64,000 nucleotides of DNA from Beta vulgaris subsp. vulgaris (taxonomy: Eukaryota; Streptophyta; Magnoliopsida; Caryophyllales; Amaranthaceae). Where the stretch lies: positions 2,544,295 through 2,608,294 of the forward strand of contig NC_079209.1 in NCBI RefSeq assembly GCF_026745355.1, written 5' to 3'. A model generated the notes under the pieces. It was not told where the DNA came from, made no database searches, and worked only from the letters and a program-made list of their open reading frames with translations. Positions 11,724 through 24,900 of the stretch are shown one piece after another. The position numbers were made by a program, and so were the translations under genes. Positions within the stretch are counted from its first letter, which is position 1. Every line of letters begins with the position of its first letter.

Positions 11724-13778
11724 TCACGTCCTCTTATATTTGTTACCAAGCAACAGAGCAATGTAAAACAGGATCCTAAAGAAAAAACCCCAAACCACAG
11801 TAATAAACAGGCAATCAAGTTTACTGAGGTCAGTAACATCCAGCTGCTGCAGTATATCAGTACCTCTCATCACACATAAGCCAGTAATGTTGATCCCTAG
11901 AGTGCTACTCATACTCTCTAGTACCTTGCCCTTCAAAGCAAGCGATGCATCTTTGAGGGCTGTGTTATCGAACATTTGGAGCCCGTTAACTAAGCACTTC
12001 ACAGGGTTGTCGAATTCATTGAGTAAAACTCCTTGATATGGATACTTCACTAGAGACATATAATGAAACCAAATCCAATACCGAGGGATTTGACCTCGAG
12101 GTATAAAGAGTCCACCGAAGAGTGTATATTGAGCTAAGAGGGCCACTACCAACACGCACCCAATCAGAACATCGCGCACCACAGCAGACAGGAAGGTTAC
12201 GAATGAATTTCCTGTCCAGAATGAGGCTAACATGAACATGAAGAACCAAAAGAAGCCTGAAAGACCACCACCTAATCCAATAGCCCAAAAGGTGATAACA
12301 GAAAAAGTGAAAGAGAAGAGGATCAAAGACGGGAGGGCAATTATGGCAGTAGAGAAAACATAGGATGATCTTCTATAAGTATTGTAAGAAGTTTCTCTCA
12401 TGAAGATGGACCGTTCTTGGATAAAATGAGGTATGGCTTCGGCACAGATGAAGAAAGTAGTTACAATAGCTGAGGCAAAGAATCCAAGCCGTTCTTGTGC
12501 TCCTTTTGAGGAATCATCTAGCCTCCAAAAGACGGTAGCTAGCATTGCAGCAGCGAGTAGCACTGCACTAAATCGAAACACAAATGATTTAGGCAGTCTT
12601 TTTGAGTTGATCAATGATCTTTCCGCGAGCGAATAAATTTCAAACCAAAATGGATTGGCAAACTTGAGAAGAATTTTACTTGATGTCAATAGCTTGCCTT
12701 GTGAAATCCTGGCATTTACTGCATCACTGACTGATGAATTGGTAGCAAGTTCTTGTGGACTATTATTCCTTGCTTGGATGGATTTGTTGAACTTTACCAA
12801 ACTTGTGATACCACCAGGAGAATCCTTGAGCTCAGAGATGAGATCAAGAACAAACTCGGCCTTGTTTTCATCTTCTGAAATTGGGTGATTACATGCTGCA
12901 AAGAACTCTGTTATATTTGAAGGTGAGCCACTATAGACTGTCTGTCCATCAGAGAGAACGATCAGATGGTCCACGACACTTAGAATCCGAGTACTAGGCT
13001 GATGAACAGACAAGATCACTATACGGCCACTCCGAGCAACGTTCTGCAGAACACTAGCCACTAAGAATGCACTAGTAGAGTCTAACCCTGTAGTGGGTTC
13101 ATCTAATAACAAGATAGCCGGGTCATGAATGATTTCGATACCAATCGAAACTCTTTTCCTTTCACCTCCAGAGACTCCTTTATGCCCTTTCTCTCCAATA
13201 ACCGTCTGAGCAGCATGTGTTAGACCAAGTTGATCAATGAGTCCATGGACTCGCGCTCTCTTCTTGGACTTTGAGAGTGTTCTTGGCAGGCGAAGCTGTG
13301 CCGAAAACATAAGGGTCTCTTCTACTGTTAGCCCTGAGAATAAGAGGACATCTTGCATAACATAAGCTGAGATTGACTTTAGAATGTTGGTACTAGACCT
13401 CAAAACTTCATGTTCATTTAGAGTTACTGACCCTTTTAAGCTTTCTTTGGATATTCGACCCGCTAGAGCATCAATTAACGTCGATTTTCCAGACCCACTA
13501 GCACCCATAACTGCCATAATCTGTCCCTCTTTTGCTTCCCCTGATATGTCATTTAGCAATAGCTTCTTTTCATATTCATTGTTTGAAGCATTTTTACAAA
13601 CAAGTGGTGACCATGTCAATGTTGGACGGATTTTAACACTGTATGTTAGGTTTTGAAATGTAAGAATCAATGGTTTTAAAGGTGGTTTTGCAGTATTTAG
13701 CTCAACTAGGTGATGTACATTTTCATTTTCTGGGAGTTGCATTCCCTTTTGGAGTTCATCAAATGATTGATTTCCCAT
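11724..13778 (-). CDS. ABC transporter G family, half-size (WBC type)
   Basis: This is a single intronless reading frame of 684 aa. The nucleotide-binding domain comes first: Walker A GASGSGKST (about 92-100), Q-loop YVMQD (139-143), signature VSGGERKR (202-209), Walker B ILLLDEP (222-228), D-loop GLDS and switch His in SVHQPS (about 259). An ABC2-type membrane domain with about six hydrophobic segments fills about 370-680. The order NBD then TMD defines plant ABCG half transporters. The intronless structure and sequence fit the ABCG1/2/6/16/17/20 group, which mostly exports lipidic polymers or hormone-related compounds. Its N-terminus is short for that group. The substrate cannot be read from the sequence. 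Plasma-membrane location and dimerisation are family inferences. Confidence 0.95.
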   Translation of the reverse strand: MGNQSFDELQKGMQLPENENVHHLVELNTAKPPLKPLILTFQNLTYSVKIRPTLTWSPLVCKNASNNEYEKKLLLNDISGEAKEGQIMAVMGASGSGKSTLIDALAGRISKESLKGSVTLNEHEVLRSSTNILKSISAYVMQDVLLFSGLTVEETLMFSAQLRLPRTLSKSKKRARVHGLIDQLGLTHAAQTVIGEKGHKGVSGGERKRVSIGIEIIHDPAILLLDEPTTGLDSTSAFLVASVLQNVARSGRIVILSVHQPSTRILSVVDHLIVLSDGQTVYSGSPSNITEFFAACNHPISEDENKAEFVLDLISELKDSPGGITSLVKFNKSIQARNNSPQELATNSSVSDAVNARISQGKLLTSSKILLKFANPFWFEIYSLAERSLINSKRLPKSFVFRFSAVLLAAAMLATVFWRLDDSSKGAQERLGFFASAIVTTFFICAEAIPHFIQERSIFMRETSYNTYRRSSYVFSTAIIALPSLILFSFTFSVITFWAIGLGGGLSGFFWFFMFMLASFWTGNSFVTFLSAVVRDVLIGCVLVVALLAQYTLFGGLFIPRGQIPRYWIWFHYMSLVKYPYQGVLLNEFDNPVKCLVNGLQMFDNTALKDASLALKGKVLESMSSTLGINITGLCVMRGTDILQQLDVTDLSKLDCLFITVVWGFFFRILFYIALLLGNKYKRT

Positions 13779-13826
13779 GGTAGCAACTTTTGGGAGTTAT
13801 GTTATGCATAGGTTTTTCTAAATTTC

Positions 13827-14074
13827 TACTTTCTCCGTTTTTTAATAAGTGATACATTTTTCTTATAAGGAAATGTCACAATAAGTGACACGTTGCTCAA
13901 AGTAGTAAAAAATACTTCTTATTTATTACTTCTTTGCCATCATTTAATTATTTCACCTACCTACTTTATTCAATACTCAAATTTAATTGATTGAACAAGT
14001 GATCTCAACTTTCTCTCTAGGCTCCTTGATATTTTCCCACTTTTTCTGTCACTTATTAGAAAATGAAGGAAGTA
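13827..14074. mobile_element. Stowaway-like MITE
   Basis: The left end TACTTTCTCCGTTTTTTAAT and the inverted right end TACTTCCTTCATTTTCTAAT are about 80% identical, and both continue into AATAAGTGA. The ends carry the TA and CTCCGT-type motif of Tc1/mariner-derived MITEs. The copy is AT-rich, 248 bp and non-coding. It sits about 50 bp upstream of the ABCG start codon. Confidence 0.7.
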
Positions 14075-14395
14075 TAGTGTTAGGAACTTCAAATGGGGTT
14101 TGATTTAGCGATTTGAGTCTCTTCGATTCAGGTCATATTTGAGTGATGATTCATTCGATTAGCCTGAATTATATCTTTATTGGTTTAGGCCATTTTCATT
14201 TTTAATATTAATTAGTTTAGTAATATACTAATTATATTATCTTTTGAGTTGAGCCAATTAAAGTTGTGCTAATTTTAGGTTTGGACCAAAATCATGTCTT
14301 AGTGATTTCGGGGTTTATAATTCGAGCTTTGAGTGATACAGTTCGAATAGCCTGTTATGAATTAACCTTGTGCAATTTAGTGATCTTATCCAAAA

Positions 14396-14645
14396 ACTAT
14401 GTTGCTCAGATACGGATTGAGTGTCTATTCGGATACGGGTGTCCAAGAGTCCGACCCGACTATTTTGTAGGAAAAAAGGCAAGTTTTTAGTTTAAAATGA
14501 AGTATCCAAGTTAATATCGTGTCGGACGCAACCCAACATGACACCCGATTTTTAAGGTAAGTGAAGGTATCGGCGTAAGATGGTCCAAAAATGTAAATCT
14601 CAACAAGGGATTTATTGCAAAAGATTGTGGAATATGTCAAGAAGA
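14396..14645. repeat. Dispersed repeat, copy 1 (second copy about 51452-51640)
   Basis: This copy begins CTATGTTGCTCAGATACGGA and contains GAGTGTCTATTCGGATACG, TAGTTTAAAATGAAGTAT and GTGTCGGACGCA. The same words in the same order occur at about 51452-51640. The paired TCCGAC/GTCGGA motifs suggest a MITE with degraded ends. Confidence 0.65.
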
Positions 14646-15029
14646 ATTGAACTTGAAATAAAATTTTATTTATATTTTTGGCGGGTACTTCAACAGTTCA
14701 ACTTCAACTTGGTACGCATTATAACGCCTATAGCCTTACAACCTTACTCTATAGGTTAGATCCTAAATCCTAAGTTCCTAACCTATTTGGCTATTAGCGT
14801 AGAATTTGGTAAATCCTGAATTAAATGATTAATTAAAACTCACGTGATGCATTATGCTTCTCTTTTTTTTTTTTTTTTTTTTTTTGGTGTGAGCATTATG
14901 CTTCTCTTAAATCTTAATCAAGATTCTCTGTAAGAATCAGTTTGTTCACAAGCTGCTGAAATTCCAATGCACGTGAACTTATTGGCTACGTTTAATTTCA
15001 TAACTACTCTTATATATTAGGCTTACCAA

Positions 15030-15150
15030 TGATGTCTTGACCTAATAATTACAATTGAGCTGTTGTAAACGATATATACAACATCACGGGTTCGAGTCTC
15101 CCTCCTCTTCTTTGTATTTTATACTGCATTCATGGTTCATATAAATCAAA
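15030..15150 (+). repeat. SINE-like fragment
   Basis: A pol III B-box-like GGGTTCGAGTCTCC is followed by TTTGTATTTTATACTGCATTC and a run leading to ATAAATCAAAC. A related copy sits at about 31195-31275 (CAAGTTCGAATCTTC, then TTTGTATTTTGTACTGCTTT). The A box is poorly preserved. Confidence 0.5.
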
Positions 15151-16422
15151 CTTTTATAAAATCATAACTACTCTAAGCTAGATTGAAATATCACGTTATC
15201 CTATTTAACTCATTTGGAACTCTTCAAATAAAAATAATAATAAAATGTTCTCTCTCAATTATATTTTTTGCTTTTTCAATTTTTACTCCCACTACTCTTG
15301 TGACTCTAAATATCTAACATTAACAATTTTTCTTTTCTTGCTTTTTAAATAATATCCTTGGTAAATTCCCCAAAGCAATTTGTTTAATGGATTAAAGTCT
15401 CATTAAAATAATTTTTCATAGATGTCATTTATCATTGATATTTTATGTTAACAGAAATATAATATTTTGACAAGGTCAGTTTGAGGGAGATTTTGGAAGT
15501 TATTGAAATTTTCAACCATTTAAAGTTATTTTGATTACCTTTAATAATTCCTTAAAAATTTGCCAAAAAGCACAATATTAATAGCCAATCTGGTGATGGT
15601 GATTAATATACATATGACATCGTGAAGAACGTTTCATGTTGATACCCATGTCAATAAAATTTCATCTAGACATTAACACCGTTTATTACTGTCTATCAAA
15701 CAGGCCGTAAGTGTAAGACAAGCAGAGAGCGTAAAGGATAATAACTTAATAACTGTACCACCCAAACATAAGCCAGAAGCAAAAAGTTGGGTATATCCCA
15801 TCAATTGCAAGACAAGGTTATCATTTTTCCTACATGAAATGATGAAATAGAAAGTAACCACTAACCAGCCAGAAATATCCAATTCTTTCTCGCAACTCTT
15901 CAGTACTATGCAGCATGCAGAGCACTACATTTAGGGAAAATAATTCTCATCTTCTAGATGTTAACATTACAGCACCATGTCAAAAGATTTCCACTCATAC
16001 ATGAATTGGTCATTTACATAACTTTGGGAGATGATAACATGACAACGAGGGAGAGTTGACAATGTATCTCATCTCGTAGCCGAAAACAAAGTGCACCAGC
16101 ATTCAACGTGCAGTCTCCATACCATGTAGTAGAAACTAGCGTTAGAATGTACATCCACCCTACCAAATGTGATGGCCTTTACTATAATCAGTAGAAGTAA
16201 CAGCAATTTACGCTGTACGTAAGTTGTAACCCTTCTCATTTGTAATTATGCTCCAGCAATGACAATAAAAAACCGCAACAAGCTATATACAAGATCCTCA
16301 GATATAAAAAAAAGAGGATCTCACTGATGTTATTGTAGATGATCAAGACTAAAAATGGAGCTGTCAGTAGATGAACAAAATCCGCCAACTAGATATGTCT
16401 GAGATCATTGGTATTCTCTCCT

Positions 16423-19400
16423 TCATTTCAAGTAGTAATCACCTAGATTCTCCACAAGATACCCATATGGTGCACCAACTCCATGATCAAACGATGTTTT
16501 ATCTGCAGTGATCAACTGGGTTGGATCAGAGTGGAGATTTCCAACACCATCTTTACTGTTGAACTTAGTCCTTCCCTTCAGCGGACGTCTGCCATCAAGC
16601 GGAAACTCAGCACTAAGCCTACCCATCTGCTTTTGGAGCTCTGAAACAGAATCATTCGCCGTTTTCCCTCGGGGAGTTTTTTTACGGTCAACCAGCTTGA
16701 GTTCCAATCTGTATAGTGCGCAAACATCACACTTGTTGATCTCATATTCATAGAGGTGCCATTCATAGTTATTCAGTGGCTGAGGATCCATGTAATAAGA
16801 TCTTTTCAGCCCACTGAACTCGTCCATGACTTGTTTTCTCGACTCATGCCAACCTCGGCCACTGTAATCTGGCAGTGATCTCTGCTTTCTGTTTCCACTC
16901 TCAAATGCTCTTCGAGGCTTGTCAAAGAAGAGCCACTCCCTTATAGTCTCACCCTCAAGAACTGAGAGGTCAAAAAGCTCTGCAATAATTTGAAAAACAA
17001 AAGCCAATGAACACATTGCACATCTGGAAATGGTAAACAGATCATGGAAAACAAGAAAACTGTAGGACATCCCTCACAAACAAAATCACACCTTTTCTTC
17101 TACATTCTATAAAAAGACTACCATACAAGATTACTCAAAGGCAGTTTGTCAATAATATTTACACAGTTAGAAATTAATAAACGCAACAAACAATTAATGT
17201 AGGATGCAGAAAGTGATCAAAAGAATATTTTGGAAGTAAAATTGTGCTGGACATTAACATATCAATTACTAACATTGCAGGCTTATAAACCATGACAGTC
17301 ATAAGAGGATGGGATAACAAGTAGAGAACAAGTTGCAGAAACTTACCAGGGGCATTCCAAGGAGACTTTGCAGTTGCAGCTCCCTCACATTCTGGAATGC
17401 CGACATCTTTTCCTTGTACTTTTGCACTCAAAGCAGCAAAAAGTAAACCATCCTTCAGGCCTATGCCTCCAGGACGTAAGACTGGAGACATTCCAGGAGG
17501 GCCCTCATTTAATGCGAGAGAAGCATGGAAACTACTACAGTAGTCTTGCCACCAGTCTGATCCTTGAGCAGGCCTGGGACAATCCCAGAGCGCACACTTT
17601 GGTCCCAGGAAAGCAGCAGGTGGTGGGCATACATTGGGCATGAATCCTGAAATGGGATTTGCATACAGTGCACCTACATCAACACCATTATATCCACCAA
17701 AATAGTGATTTTCAAGGTCCAGATGCAGATTATATTGATTATAGTCTAGCTGATTTGCCATTTCCAGATTAGTTGCCGTCGAACTGCGAAATCCAGGAGC
17801 TCCTTTGCATTGATCAACGGGTGAGAAATTCTGCTCCTGTGACCCAGGCTTGATATCAGGTCCCTATTGGAAGCCAACTTTAAAGTCAACTACCATATTA
17901 ATGTCTAAACTTTAATAGCAAGAGCTTTAATTTGACTTCACAATAAAGAATGATCTTTGAGTAGAACTCCAGATAATCTATACAATCATGTGATTGTTGA
18001 GTTATGTTAGCAACTAATAGCCTAAATGCTAACGTAGAAAAAAAAATTCTAAACATTATTGGCATAAGTGTGACAAGATAGGTGGCATACGCACCCAGAA
18101 GCTGCAGACACAAATGACTAAGATACGTAGCATGCGATCAGGAAGAACCTAAATCAATGAAACTAACTGTAGCGGAGTTAATTCAAAAACTGATTTGCCA
18201 CAGTTTCCCCATGAGTGAAAAAAATGAAGGTTGGAGTTACTGAAGTGACTAAAGCAAATGGAAGAATTTGAGTTGTAAAATGGGTGGATACTGATAAAGG
18301 AAAAACTCTGCCATTTTCATAGTGATTGTCCTAGTTCACTTTTCATAGAGTAATAAATATTGATAAATAAGAATATCGAGCAGCCAATTTAACAATATCC
18401 CAAAAAAGATGGGATATTCACTCTAAAATGAAGAGCAAGAATAAGGGTAAAGCAATAGTACTAAATTGTAACTTTAATCCATGATAAATTCCTAATTGGG
18501 AATAAAGCAAATGAACTCAACCTTATTGTAGCAACCAACGTTACCTAATTCACTAAAACCCCTGTATAATGTGATCCAGAAAAGGTTAAGTGACAATTCA
18601 GTATGGTACATGCAAGTAGTATATATTTAGCTAAATTAACAAAGCTACATAGCAAACTGTGCTCCCATTCCCATTCTTGTACAGAGAATTAGGTAACAGT
18701 AATAGCAACTTTAATGAGGACATGTTCCTAGAACACAATTAGAAAGACACAAACTGGCTTGCTGCTTCAACACAAAAAGAAAGCATATACCAAATTAAAG
18801 ACATTTCATCTCTTGCACAACAGTCACTCTTGCAGGTCTACTGCAAATAGAATTTTCTACTCGGTATAAGCATCCTTGACCCATGAATAAGAGAGCATCC
18901 ATACCATTTCTTGAAATACCCAACTGCACAAGTCAGTAAAACAACTATTGTATGCCATGAACCACCATGGTACTGGAAACAAATATCAGTACAGTCCGTC
19001 ACTGCACTGCAGCTATAGTAGGATTCCAATTGCTCAAAGCGACAAAAAGTGCTAGATTAGAAATTTTTTGGGTCTGCAGAAGCAATAGACATGGCTACGT
19101 ATCTTAAAAGAAAAAAAAGTCATAAAACATGAACATATATTGGAACTCAGGAGAGTAAGGATATGAAGTATATCTGTACATGACTTAGGAATGATGTCCT
19201 TTATGGCAAAGATGGTGTTTGTGATTAGAGGGATGCTGAACTTAGTAAGCCTCACAAATCAATTAAAAAACCATCATTTCAAAATCTCAAGGGACTAAAA
19301 TTCTCAAATTGCAAACCACTTACTGGTAGTGCCTTTCAGGGAAGTTTGAGAAGGAAATAAATATTCTTGAACTTGTGGCACATACTCACATTGTATTCTT

Positions 19401-21851
19401 ATTCTCCACATCTCGAACTCAAAGATACGGATATAATAGAGGAGAGGTACCCATCCAAGTATACGGTCCTTGAAATGAAAATCTAATATACAGAGACTCA
19501 GTTCAACAACTAGGTTACAAAATTCAAAACCCAACATTAAATAAAAGCTTTATTCCTTTTCATCTTAGAAAGTGGGAAAATCAAAGTTATGCTTCCCCCC
19601 TCGTAAATCTAGTCAAGAAAAGCTATGTTTCATTTTCTTTTCCTCTTCTGATAGTTCTATAACATAAAAATTCTGGTATCGTAGGAAAACTCGGGAAAAA
19701 AAACCCAAATAAGCATCGATTTTGGCCTTCTGAAATTTGGGTAATATGAAAGTAATCCTAACTTAGGCTGCACCCAAAACATCAACTTCTTTAGAATAAG
19801 AGAAAAAATGAAAATTTCAGGTTCCATAAAGTGAAAATGAGAAAAGATCCAGAAGGATAAAACATAATCCCTGCTCTCTCCTATTCTACCCTGCAGTGGC
19901 ATCCACAGTGGCCAAAGAGTGACAACTAAAGGCTTGCTTTATGATGCCAATGATGCCCACTTGATTGCCATTTCTATCTCTTGATTATTTTCTTTACAAC
20001 TCCGATTATGTCAAATCTCAAACTCAGTTGAAATGTTCTACTCAACTTCCTGAAATTGTTTGGTTTCGTGACTCACAATATCATGAGTCACAAAGTCCAA
20101 AACACCCAAACAATTTGGAACGCAAAAGCAACAGAAATTGGATGTTCCTAATGGAACAAGAGCCTCTGATGTAAAAGGTAACCACCAGCTTCATAGTATG
20201 ACAATAACCTATGAACAAGAAGAGGTAGATTCTTTACTTGCCAGTTTCTTCTTAATATGCCACAAAACTAACTCTTCCAGAGTTCCTTGCACCTCGACAC
20301 TTGCAAAAGAATGAAAGATATACTCCCTCCGTCCCTTAATAGAGTGCCCATTTCTTTTTTGGACATTATTCAAAGGTAAAGAAAGCCCTCAAAAAATATT
20401 TCTAATATATAAGAAAAACATAGTCATGTGGGGTCTTGTTTGATTCATCTCATTACATACATTAAGAAAATCAAACTTTTATAATTTTTACTAATATGAA
20501 ATTAAAGATATTAACGATACAAAACGTGCATTGGCAAACGTGCATTGGAGAAATGGGCACTCTATTAAGGGACGGAGGGAGTATTTCCAAACACCCTAAT
20601 TAAGAGCAAAAGCCAAGGAGTCTCCAAAAGCTTGGTTAAAGTCTTCTGATTTTATATCCATAACTACAAGGCTAAGAGAACCCAAAATTTTAGACATTCC
20701 CTAAGTTGCTCATTATGCTGCCTGAGACATGAGGGAAGATGCATCAGCTTAGCTTTCTATTAGAAGAGCTCAGTTTGTCAGAGATTGATCTCAATCCGAA
20801 ACAACAGACGGAAAGATAGACTAAGAACTAAGATTTGCCTCATATTATCCATCGCACATGCAGATGAACTTCTTAGCTTGCTTAGAGCCAACTCACCAAA
20901 ATTGCATGAGAAGTATATTCTAAACATATACCAACTTCTATCCTTACATTAATGAAAAGCCTGGTACAGTACAAAGTATCGTCATCAGTTATGGCATACT
21001 TCAACAATCAACATGTCCTGCTTCTTCTATCAGAGATGACAACAGGCCAGGCGCAAAGCGTAGCCAAATTAGTCACTGTCTGCTTTCCTCTACGAACTAT
21101 CTTTCCTCTATCGTCCCCTTTCATCATTTCCACAGGTGTCAACATAAATCCTTTATTGTATCATGCCACTATATGACAGCATTAGGATATGCAGTACGGT
21201 ACACTAAATATGTATGCAACCAACGCTGATGGAATCTACTATGTACAAGGTGAAGTAGGTATTCCTCATCAATGCATGCCAAATTAAACTTTGGCAGACA
21301 TATGCACATGCAAACTTCATCAATTTTCGACGAGAACCATACAAGTGAGAGAGAAATTGATCTACCTCTAAGAAGCCGATGGCATCCCCAACTTGACATT
21401 TTTGTACATCAGGCTCAGGTTTTGGCAGAGGAAGCTCAAATGGACTGGTTGCATCATCTTCTTCATCACAAAGGTGCAACAGCCGATAAATGTCTGAAGA
21501 GAATGTGCCAAGACTATCGTTCTACAAAAAGCCATTCAGTCGTAAATGTCCATATGCTCTTTTCTTTTTCATAGTATATATTACTAATGACAGGAAGCAA
21601 AGATACAAATATAAAAATCTCACTTGCAAGGAAGACGCAGGTGAGGGTTCATTAAGTTCAGATTTCCATTCACGTAACATTAGATAGACCTGCTCTTCAA
21701 GAACTGCAGCATCAACTGTGCGGCTGTCTTTCCTTGCTGACTGCAGATCTGAAAATATCATCTGAAGATCATCCACTCGATTCTTTGCTCTGTCCTTAAA
21801 GAGCTGGTGTGAAACTGACTTGCAGCCATTTCTCTTCAAACCCTTCCTCAT
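16423..21851 (-). CDS. VOZ1: VOZ1-type transcription factor (Vascular plant One Zinc finger)
   Basis: Coding exons in transcript order are 21851-21624, 21521-21366, 17863-17347 and 16979-16423, giving 485 aa, almost the length of Arabidopsis VOZ1. The N-terminal region (residues 1-128) holds [21 protein letters not shown] and the acidic CDEEDDATS stretch. The VOZ domain carries the single zinc motif C218-x4-C223-x13-C237-x3-H241, followed by the basic conserved region with [20 protein letters not shown] and the motifs GRGWHESRK and [11 protein letters not shown] proteins bind a palindromic GCGT-N7-ACGC-type site as dimers, interact with phytochrome B, and affect flowering and stress responses. 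The third coding exon carries the zinc finger. Intron 2 (17864-21365) is 3.5 kb and holds a Stowaway MITE. Confidence 0.96.
20321..20583. mobile_element. Stowaway MITE in VOZ1 intron
   Basis: The ends are TACTCCCTCCGTCCCTTAAT and its near-perfect inverted copy, which continue into AGAGTGCCCATTTCT; the inverted match extends over about 35 bp. TA dinucleotides bound both ends. The 263-bp element is non-coding. This is the best-preserved Stowaway copy in the window. Confidence 0.88.
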
Positions 21852-21876
21852 TAAAAAATCCAAGTTTCTAGGATTA

Positions 21877-23040
21877 CCTGGATACATATGACAATAATGG
21901 ATAAGGAAAACTTCAAGCATATCAATATAATCGATGCAAAATCACTAGACTATGAAGAATTATATAACAGTAGATAGAATTACACTAAAGCTACAAGAGA
22001 ACGATAAAATTATAGATCCTGATGCAAATCATTCAACAAACCAGCATGTTTAAATGTCAAATTTAAAAATAGTGATACCCAGTTGTAACTAATGATGTCA
22101 ATCTCAAGAACAGCATAAGGCACCATTTCACTATATATTGTCATTTCGTTTATGGCCCGATACAATGCAAGTTGCCCAAGCAGAAGAATTCATATTCCAT
22201 ACTGGCTTATTGCTGCTGTTCCAAACTCAATCCAAAAAGACACATGCCCAATTACCAAATTATGAAGTAAATGCCGGACTAATTAAAGTTACTCCAAAGC
22301 AACCACGCAGACGAGGAAACAGAAAACGAATCACAACTCTTAAGCAAAATAAAAGGGATATAATCCGCAAATTTAAAAGCCACTTGAGAAAAGATATTCT
22401 CTCATCATAAAAGATGGCAACAAACTTGCAAGTTCCAGGACTCTTAAGACATTCAAACAAAATCATTCTGATCTCAAAAACTCAGAAACCAATACTTTAA
22501 CTTCAACTAACACTATAATCACATACAAAATTCTCCAATAATCAAATAAATCATCATAAACCCAAAACCCAATTGAGAAATTTTCACTTTACATACAATA
22601 CTTCCCCAATTAACACTCCAATCACACCCAAAATTCTCCCAACAACCATAAAAAGACCATAAAAGCAAAACCCAGTTGGGGATTAGGGTTAAATCAGCAA
22701 CAATTTCACTTCCACTAAGATAAGTGTATCATATTATCACCAAAAAAACAAAGAGAAAACAATACCTAGAGCAAAATCAACACATAAAACATAGAAAAAA
22801 CCAACTGGGTATCATCATTTTTATAGATGCAATCACAATAAGATAAGTTGAAGGATGAGAAGGGATCAAAAACACAAACTTTAATAAAAATTTGCTTTAG
22901 ATATTTTCTCAAATATTAAAAACATGTGTTACAATAATGAAAAGTAGATGCTCACCAAATGAAAGGTTGATCGCCTGAGAAGGAGGAGAGAGAGAGAGTT
23001 ATGAAGGGTGTGTGGGTTTTGTAAAGACCACCCTTCCAAA
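21877..23040 (-). other. VOZ1 5'UTR intron and leader exon
   Basis: The first coding exon probably extends upstream to an acceptor (CCAG) at 21877. A donor reading TTTG|GTGAGC places the end of a non-coding leader exon at 22956, with a CT-repeat leader up to about 23000-23040. The intervening intron is about 1.1 kb and carries no recognised element. The start codon ATG 21851 was chosen because it is the first in-frame ATG of the conserved N-terminus. Confidence 0.55.
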
Positions 23041-24900
23041 GCAAATTCTCTTTGGAATTACAGATTCTTTGGACACTTTGTACAAATGCGGGGGGCCAAC
23101 AAAAAAGGAAAAAAAAAACAGTATGAACGCGGTAAAATGATAGAAATTGAGGGATGAAATCTTGTTAATATGGTAGAAATTGAGGGATAGAATGTCTTGA
23201 AATGAGAGCAAGGTTTACATGTGATGTGAGTTTTTGTTTTGCATTAAATTGGTTTTGTTACTTGTGTAATGGTATGGGAAGATTGAATTATAATATAATC
23301 ATGTATCCATTTAATCTAATATAATCTAATCTAATCTATCTATATATATAAAGCCGAATACATTCGCTCACGGATCGACACTTGAGGCTTCTTTTTTATT
23401 TAATGCCGAGTGTTAGATATATTTTTAGAATATAAACTAGTTGTTGGCTCGGACGATACATAGGGTCATTGCATACGATTCGTTTTTTGAGGTTGTATAT
23501 CCCTTTATACGGCTTGCAAGTCGAGAAGAACTTGCTACTTTATCCTATAGTAATCTTCATTTGTCAATTGGTATGGTTCTTTCAACATCTCTTAGCATAT
23601 GCAATCGATTTATGCAAGTGTGTTGTTACGATTTGGTTGTTAAATTAGCAATGTAGTTTGCAGCTTTAAGTTATGAAATATCAAGGTATAAATCTTCCAG
23701 ATATATGAATCATATACTTTTACGAAGCTTGCTTGGTGGAGGACTGGAGGTGGTGGAGAACTCACCAACTTTGAGGTCACAAGTTCGAACCCCACTACCT
23801 ATTTGTGCTTAAGGTTAGGGATCCCTACTTTCAATCATTGACCTGTGTAGTTGGGTTGACTAACCTGCGATAGGTGCTGGTCCGGTAGGATCCTTCTTCT
23901 TACCAAGGGGTCTCCAGTGGAGGCCTCTCCAAAAAAATATACTTGTAGTTTTTTTTAAATAGAAATATTACCTTTTGACTAAATGATTTTTTCTCACAAA
24001 GAACAATATAATATTATAGATTAATTGATTATTACATATGCATTTCAAATGAGAGGTTTTGTGTTCGAGATTTACTTAATGATAACTGATAATAAGTTAT
24101 ATACTCTCATAATGTTTTGGTTATAAAATTAAATTTCACTAAGATTCTTTTTTTAGGAGTGAGATTCATATACAATTATGATACCTTTAATATGTAGGGC
24201 TATTGTTATGAACAACACTCATAAACTTTATTTTTATTTATTTTCCAAAACCTAGAACAAACATTAATTGAAATGAGCAAAAAGGTAGTTGAATTAGCCA
24301 CAACTTGACATAGAAGCTGAACAAATTTGATTTAAGAAAATTCCTTTTTGTTATTCTAATTAACAAGACTAATAGTAACCCTTTGACTATTAGAGTCCAA
24401 AAAATCTTCACTAGCATCAACATTTGACCATTTTAAAAACTAAAAGTAATACACTACTCAACAACAAAGCATCTATGCCTTATCTAATTGCATATATATG
24501 ATTCATGTCCTTAATGATCACCATCTTTTAGTCCAACAATCAAACAATTTGATGCTTTCTACCAAAAGATATAGCTAGCATGATTGATTAATAACAAGTG
24601 GTTCTAATCATCAAACTGTATAACTTGTTATTTCGTCAAACAATTCATTAGCTAGATAAACTGTACCAAAGAAAAGAGAGAACCTAAACCATCCATTTCT
24701 ATCATGTAAATCAAGGCCAAGCAAACCAGTATAAGAAAGGAATATAAGCACACCCCCACTCTCCCACTACTCAGAACCATTTTTATTCTCTAACTTTCTT
24801 CGACACACCGCCTTAGCCCTTATGATTGGAATTGAAAGTCATATGCCCATCATTCATGTGTTTAGGCATGAAAAATACCATATGCTTTTTAACTAAACAC
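23041..24900. other. Intergenic region between VOZ1 and OPA3-like genes
   Basis: No coding sequence is supported. A SINE-like element lies at about 23725-23945. At 23331 a TCTATCTATATATATAAAGCC stretch resembles a Helitron 5' end, but no hairpin-CTAG 3' end is found, so it is left unassigned. The right edge probably includes the OPA3-like 3'UTR. Confidence 0.5.
23725..23945 (+). mobile_element. SINE-like element
   Basis: A tRNA-like head includes GGTGGTGGAG and a good B box, GTTCGAACCCC (about 23784-23797). A body without coding capacity follows, ending near CTCTCCAAAAAAAT. Length and layout fit a plant tRNA-derived SINE. Target duplications were not identified. Confidence 0.6.

Larger units (their letters stand above)
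13779..16422. other. Intergenic region between ABCG and VOZ genes
   Basis: The right part (about 15900-16422) is probably the VOZ 3'UTR on the minus strand. The rest is repeat debris: a Stowaway-like MITE (13827-14074), a dispersed repeat (about 14396-14645), a poly-T run (14862-14885), and a SINE-like fragment (about 15030-15150) with a pol III B-box-like GGGTTCGAGTCTC. No gene is supported. Confidence 0.55.

Noticed and set aside
12016..13656. Several frames of 67-90 aa overlapping the ABCG gene in other registers
   Set aside because: They are shadows of the clear ABCG coding frame.
23331..23445. Helitron-like 5' end (TCTATCTATATATATAAAGCC)
   Set aside because: No GC-rich hairpin with CTRR end was found downstream, so an element could not be delimited.
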